Source: Atrichornis clamosus (lineage: Eukaryota; Chordata; Aves; Passeriformes; Menuridae). Taken from it: DNA of 64,000 bases. Position 1 is the stretch's first letter; every line of letters begins with the position of its first letter. The position numbers were made by a program, and so were the translations under genes. This document shows, one piece after another, positions 58,422 through 64,000 of the stretch. The DNA lies in assembly GCA_013400975.1 (NCBI GenBank), contig WBMZ01010317.1, positions 124,001 to 188,000 of the forward strand, written 5' to 3'. The notes under the pieces were generated by a model. It was not told where the DNA came from and did not search any database. It worked only from the letters and a program-made list of their open reading frames with translations.

Positions 58422-60889
58422 GTAAGTGTTTCTGATGAAAAGATACAGATTTGAACAAAGGATATAAAATGTGGCATGTTTGCCAGCGATGGAAACTTTC
58501 ACAGCTCAACAAGCTCAGTTAGGAATGAAGCCAGTTCTCTATACTTGTCTGCACTGGGGTCATTTTAATAATTTTTTATATGTTAATAGCATTCTGTATT
58601 GTTCTGATTTTATTGCTATTAAATAGAGCTAAATTAAAGTGGTTTAGTGGTTGGGAGTCTTTTAGGTGGTATTGGGTTTTTTTGTTTGGGCTTTTTTTTG
58701 GGGTTTTTTCTTTTTTTTTGTCTTTCAAAACCTGTGTGCTGTAAAGAGAACCTTGTGTAAATGGAAACTGCTTGTTCTCAGTCTCTGATTAGTATTTAAA
58801 CTCCAAGGGTAAAGAGAAATCTAGCACGCAGCTCCTTGCTGTGTTAGCTCCAGTGGCAAGTCTGTCTTCAAAGGTCTGCAGCCTCTTCCTGTCTGCTGAC
58901 CCTGGCTGCCCTTTCCCACATCATGTCAAAATTTAACTTCCTTTTCAGTGCTAATACGATTGTTTGTGGACTGTGCTGTGGATGGCACCACTGCACTAAG
59001 CTGACTTAAGAAACTTTTTTGCTTTGATTAGTGATTGAGTCTACGGGGCAGCCCCACGAGCATTTTTAGTGGCACACTGGTGGGGGCAGCAGGTAGTGAA
59101 CACAAAGAGAAAGTTAACTGCTACAGACACAAATATAAACCACAAACCAGACTGGAAATACAAAACAGTTGTACTGCGATAAAAAGATTTACTTAAATCT
59201 GAGTGTTGACTGAGTCAGGACACCTTGGGAAACAAATAAAATGGAGTGTGCAATCCATGTATGTCATAGCCAATGTTCACCCACAGGCTGCATTCAGACT
59301 GCATATATTTAATTCTTTTATTTTAAATACTACATTTGCATCTTTGAATTTCATGTTTTGTCATTTTTTAGGGTAAGATTAAGAAGTCAGCCCTCAATAT
59401 ATTACCCTTTACTTTTCATATATCCAGTAAAATATCTTCCAATGTGGCTAATAGATGTAAGTGAGGTATTACTAGTTTTAAATTCTAAAGAAGGCTTGTA
59501 GGACTAGTGCTACAGTCCTGTTTTGATTACAACAACAAAACATGTTGTAAGAATTTTTTGACTGCTCCTTTTTGCAAATGCTTGCAGAATCATAAACTTG
59601 AATTCCATGCCCATTATTCTTCCCAAGATGTTTTTCTTTCCATTATTAAAGAAGCACAGAAGTTTACCAACTGAATTTTTAGAACATGATTATAACTTTT
59701 TTGAATACTTGAAACATAGTCTAACTAGGGATATTCAGAGATGATTAGAATATTTTCTTACATTTCCTGTTTAGCATTAGAAGTCTTTCCCAAGTATGGG
59801 AAGTTATGGAGTGACTATTATGAGAATGAAGTACAAGAAATAAAAATAGTTCAGAAAACATGTTTTACAGCAAAGATGTAGGGACTCTTACAATTGTATA
59901 TGCAAGCTTAATCACTTTGGAAATATTTCAAGGATATGATGTTAATGTTCTAACAGAAATAGGAGTACATTTCAAAATAAAAAAAAAAAGCCCCCAACTC
60001 CGTGCTAAAGCTTGAAAATGAAAAGGTAGCCAGCATCATTGGAGTAACTTCCAGATAAACTCCTTCAGACGTCTGAATGACAGCTCCAAAGAAAAAATTG
60101 CTTTCATAGCCGTGTGTGTAAGAGGATCCAGAAACCCCTCAGGAGCATCTGAGAAGGTAGGCTGTTCTGCAGATGCTTACACTTTTTTTCAGATGGGTCA
60201 CACTGAAAGAATTTCAGATGAGGAGTTATGATGGAATTATCTAGTTAAATACAAATTCTCAATGCAAGAATTGCATTTTATGTTGTTTCATTTGTAACAT
60301 ATTCTTTCAAATCTTTTACTTCCAAGCCTGACCTGTCTTGTTAACTACATTTTTCCTTCCTTTCACTGTTGATTTAAATAAAAGGCAATCAGGGCAAAAC
60401 TGGTAAACTTAGGATGTAATACCTGGGTAAAGGCAGAAACAAGGAGTCTTAATAGAACTGCAAGGAGATGCAAATAAAAACCAGCAGATATATCAGCATT
60501 TGGCTCATTTTGCTAAGATTTAAATCAGTGTCGGGCTGTTCTGTTAAAGCTATTAAATTTAAGTATGTCTACGGTAAAAGCTGACTTTCCTGACAGAAAA
60601 ATAATCTATGTAACTTCCTCCACATGTGGAAGTGTAGATCTGTACACAGTAGCAGAGCATACTCATGTGGTCATTGTGCAACCTCCTTTCTCAGTAAGGC
60701 ACTTAAGATTTTAAACATTAGTATTGGTCATAAGTACATTGCAGAAGAGTTTTTGTTATTTTCAGCAATAATAAAGAAGGTGAATAACTTATTTGTTTCT
60801 TTTGATCCTAGCATGCCAAACCTAAATACTAAACTAAACATTCATGAAAAATTTATTACTTACGAAATTAGTATCTTCTTATATTTCAG
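58422..60889. other. unique DNA, possible intron
   Basis: If the flanking exon-like segments are real, this is the intron between them. Contents: a T/G-rich low-complexity tract (58671-58722), an A run near 59979-59989, and otherwise nothing recognised. Confidence 0.45.
58671..58722 (+). repeat. T/G-rich low-complexity tract
   Basis: T runs separated by GGG or G, about 50 bp. It may be the complement of a decayed retroposon tail. Confidence 0.7.
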
Positions 60890-61059
60890 TGAGTGAAACT
60901 TCACCAGCGCCATCCGTTCAGTGGCAAACAGGATAATAATGTGGCATACTTCATTGTGAAGCTCTCAACCTTCAGAAGCTCTCCTGTACAGGCAGCACCT
61001 GCAGCAGCCCTGTGAAATAGTCACGATGCCTAAACCTGACAAGTCACCAGAAGGAAATG
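60890..61059 (+). other. candidate translation-start exon of an unrecognised gene
   Basis: An acceptor (ATCTTCTTATATTTCAG, with possible branch points in ACTAAACTAAAC upstream) precedes 170 nt that are richer in G/C and CpG than the flanks. At 61026-61028 an ATG stands in a good context (A at -3, G at -1), and the frame MPKPDKSPEGN runs to a donor ATG|GTAATT at 61060. Without splicing the frame stops soon after (at about 61086), as expected past an exon end. The peptide is short, Lys/Pro-rich and not recognised. No following exon lies within the remaining 3 kb, so the rest of the gene would be beyond the window. Confidence 0.38.
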
Positions 61060-64000
61060 GTAATTACAAATCTAATTATGTAATGTAAGCACATATTCAT
61101 TTTATGCATGTAGCTCAACAGTGTGCAAGTTTTGTTTTCTTTTTGTTCTTTTTAATATAAAATATTTTTAGTCACAATTGATTATCTTTTGTTCAGAAAT
61201 TTTATTGTGTCTGTTGTTCAGAAATGCATTTTATTGTGGAAATTGACTAGATGTAGAATGGTTGTGTGGCTTTCCACTGATTAGTAAATTGAAAGATTGT
61301 GATCACAGCCCCGTTACTTGTCTTACATTTATACATAGTTTATAGGAAAGGCTAAGAAAACAGGGCTATTTTGTAAGGTGCACAAAGACAATGCCTCCCT
61401 TTCTTACTGCTTTCAATATTTAGTATGAAATGTCAAACACTCTTCACAGTAAGATTAACAGTATTTCTTTACCGATACTTCACTCTTCTGGATCTAAGAA
61501 ATGTTTTTGTAGGATAATAATGCCTAATGGCTTATTCTGACCACGTGCAAGGTAACTTTTTAATATGGGAAGTGATCTCAGTTCTCATGAGCAATATTAC
61601 TCTTGCTAAAATAAGGATCTCTTTTGTATGGAACAAGCGTGATACTTCTTATCCTCAGCATGGAAGAAAATTGCCAGGGCCTTTTTCTACACTGGTTTCT
61701 GAAAGAACTCACTAGGTCTTGCTAAGTACCAGGGCTGGCACTATTAAACAGGGCTTTCTATATTTTTAATCTATAATTCTAACACTCTACAGTCATAAAA
61801 TGTGTTCTACTTCCACAGAAGACATCAGAAGGGACTGCTTAGCATTTTCACAGAATATAACATGCAGTTCATTTTAAAAGTCCATCCTATTTTCTTTCAT
61901 TTTATTGTCTGAGCTCTTCCATTATTTTAATTCCCCTCTATTTTTTTTTTGCTACAAAACCCTTTACTGAACAATTTAATTTTCAAGCAGTGCATGCTAG
62001 TGGAGCTCATTTTAATGAGAAAAGAACAGAATTTAATGCAGCATACCAAAATGCTTAATGGCTACAATAGAATTTTTATGTCTGTAAGAAAAATATGAGC
62101 ATAACCATAGGACATATACATTTTTATAAACCTTTATTAAGAAAGAATTCTAGGAATAACAAAGTTCTAGGTTTACCATAAACATCTGCCTTTTACTTGC
62201 AAATATCTGACCAAATTGATTTATATTCTGATTCAGTTACTTTATTATTTATTCAAATTACTAAAGATAGCACTCCCATGATGAGCCATGTCTGCACACT
62301 TTTTATCTGGAGAAGGTAAAAATTTTTATGTTGTTGAATCATGATCTCTCTTTGACACTTTTTTTAAAGGAAATTTTTTCCTGAATATATAATTTATAAT
62401 AAAATCTAACAGTCTTAATGACTGTAACGGGTATATTTGGTGATGAGATCATGTGAGTAAACGGCAGTCTGATTTCAGAATACTGGAAAAGCTGGAGTTC
62501 CATTACAAGGAACTATGAGACAATTTCAGAATGTGGTTCTCAATCCACTTTTAACTTAAAAAGGTCCAGGGGCTGGAGTTATGTAGCACAGAGCTCAGGA
62601 ACTAATATAGTTGGAGTTTCTTTACAGGTGATTCTGTTTCATCACTGCTGACAGTCCTGAAGAATATTCTTGTAACAGTTTCAAAAAGTGCTTTCTAGGG
62701 CCATACATTTTTGCTTTTTGATATTTTTATCTCTAGTGAAGCCATTTTTGGTTTGGTTATTCTTGTTTTACAGCATGTCTATGGCAAAGTGTGTGGTAGT
62801 AGGAGATGTATGGTTCATTATGCTGAGTCCATGAATGTGAATTCATTGTAGCACATGGCATCTCATATAGGAAACCTAGGGCAAAAATCTTCAGAGTGGA
62901 TTTTTAAAAGGGGGCAGCTGGAAAGTGCCTTTTACCCTCTAAATATAATAAAGAGAATATGTGGTGGCCTGGTCAGCTGTAGTTATCAACTTTAAAAGAG
63001 CTTTCTTCTCATGGTATCTTAAGACTGAATGACAATAAGCTAAGTAAATCCCGTTTTAGAACCTGAAAAGATCAGATTGGTATGATTTACTGCAGTCTCG
63101 GACTTCTCAGAGTGCATTGAACACTTAATATTCACATTTTGATTCTTGCAATAAAGACTGAAATGAAAAGGAAAAATTGATGCCACCACACCACTGTGTG
63201 GTGAAGACAAAATGCAAGTGTGGTGTCTCCTTCTTGTTCTGTTACAGCGGGTCTTGCAAGCTTATCAGTTCTCTAGTCTTGGATAGGACAGAGCACCACG
63301 TGGTTAGATCTTGGTCAGGCACAGGTAGGGAATCACAGGTGTTTCCACACAGATGGTGTAAGATACAGAGCCCTGATAGCTTTTATGCATGTTTGCCTGA
63401 AGGGGGTGAAATCCTGAGGGGTTTCTCACCGAATTATCTTCCTCCTTTATCTTTTGTAACAATAAACCAGATTTGGCCTAAAATTCTTGCACTGAAATCT
63501 TGAAATAAACAACTTATGTATCCCTGAAGGGAAGGTTGGCCTAAGAGAAGTCCTGATCCACAAACTGAGAGACAGCTATCAAAACTTGTCATGTGTAAAT
63601 ACAGTCCAGAAGGAAACCAGAAATGGAGAGTGTAATCAGGTGATGTATCCAATGCTAGCCACAGTATAAACATGTCCAATGTGAGCCCAGTTTCTGTCAT
63701 TTTAGTAGAACATCAGCAATTCTTCCTTACCAATGGAGAAGAAATGAGCTATTTATGGATCTGAAGTGAATGGTTTCCATTTGCTCCCTGTGCTGCCCAT
63801 CTGTAATTTTCAAATTTTGACTGGGCTGCAATTAGTTGAAAAATTTTCTTTACTGCAGAGAAGGAAAACTTGTCACTGCTGAGAAAACTTTTGGAAAATC
63901 TTTGGGTGTTTAAGTCAGCGGGACACAGGATGTAATTAAGACTAGTAAGAGCCTGGGGTCCTTAAATCATTGTAGCATAAAGATTCTGCCTAGTTTGGTA
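61060..64000. other. unique DNA, possible intron
   Basis: No exon, RNA gene or repeat family is recognised. Frames at 63177-63503 (plus) and 63434-63700 (minus) overlap each other and have no motif. AATAAA motifs at about 63461 and 63503 are not backed by any transcript-like structure. Confidence 0.5.

Noticed and set aside
1..64000. CRISPR arrays, operons, rRNA or phage genes
   Set aside because: No regularly spaced direct repeats, compact gene clusters or rRNA sequence; the repeat content is avian nuclear DNA.

Overview
The window looks like about 64 kb of songbird (passerine) nuclear DNA from a gene-poor region, either intergenic or inside very long introns. Two things point there. A tRNA-Ile-headed SINE with a CR1-type tail (about 19628-19770) matches the songbird TguSINE1 type as I recall it. 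The remaining interspersed repeats are avian CR1 LINEs and avian endogenous-retrovirus LTRs. Family names here are from memory; no database was searched. There are no bacterial-type genes, rRNAs, functional tRNAs or CRISPR arrays, and no complete protein-coding gene was found. The DNA is AT-rich and CpG-poor, and open frames are short and behave like chance.

Layout: 1-7 kb is unique DNA with a small GC-richer island (about 1450-2270) holding two YY1-like motifs, a poly-T-headed tract (2603) and a 29-bp palindrome (6382-6410). At 6991-7501 lies a solo LTR with TATA and poly-A signals. 7.5-15.4 kb is unique. At 15455-15615 there is an LTR fragment, and at 16741-17632 a solo LTR interrupted by the only assembly gap (37 N). 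The SINE is at 19.6 kb, CR1 3' ends are at 21.1, 24.8 and 29.9 kb, and a second solo LTR of the 16.7-kb family is at 35810-36832. 37-45.8 kb is mostly unique, with one minus-strand exon-like segment (42798-42992).

The most structured part is 45.8-55.4 kb, a pile of CR1 elements all on the minus strand. The first is split by a non-autonomous ERV (47359-49424) with a near-matching 5-bp target-site duplication. The ERV's two LTRs belong to visibly different subfamilies. The same CR1 carries an inverted duplication with 81-bp arms that are 100% identical (50544-50624 and 50817-50897). Every CR1 reverse-transcriptase remnant has lost its catalytic Asp pair.

The right end (58-61 kb) has two plus-strand exon-like segments. 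The second (60890-61059) contains an ATG in good context followed by a splice donor and could be the translation-start exon of a gene running off to the right. All host exon calls are tentative.
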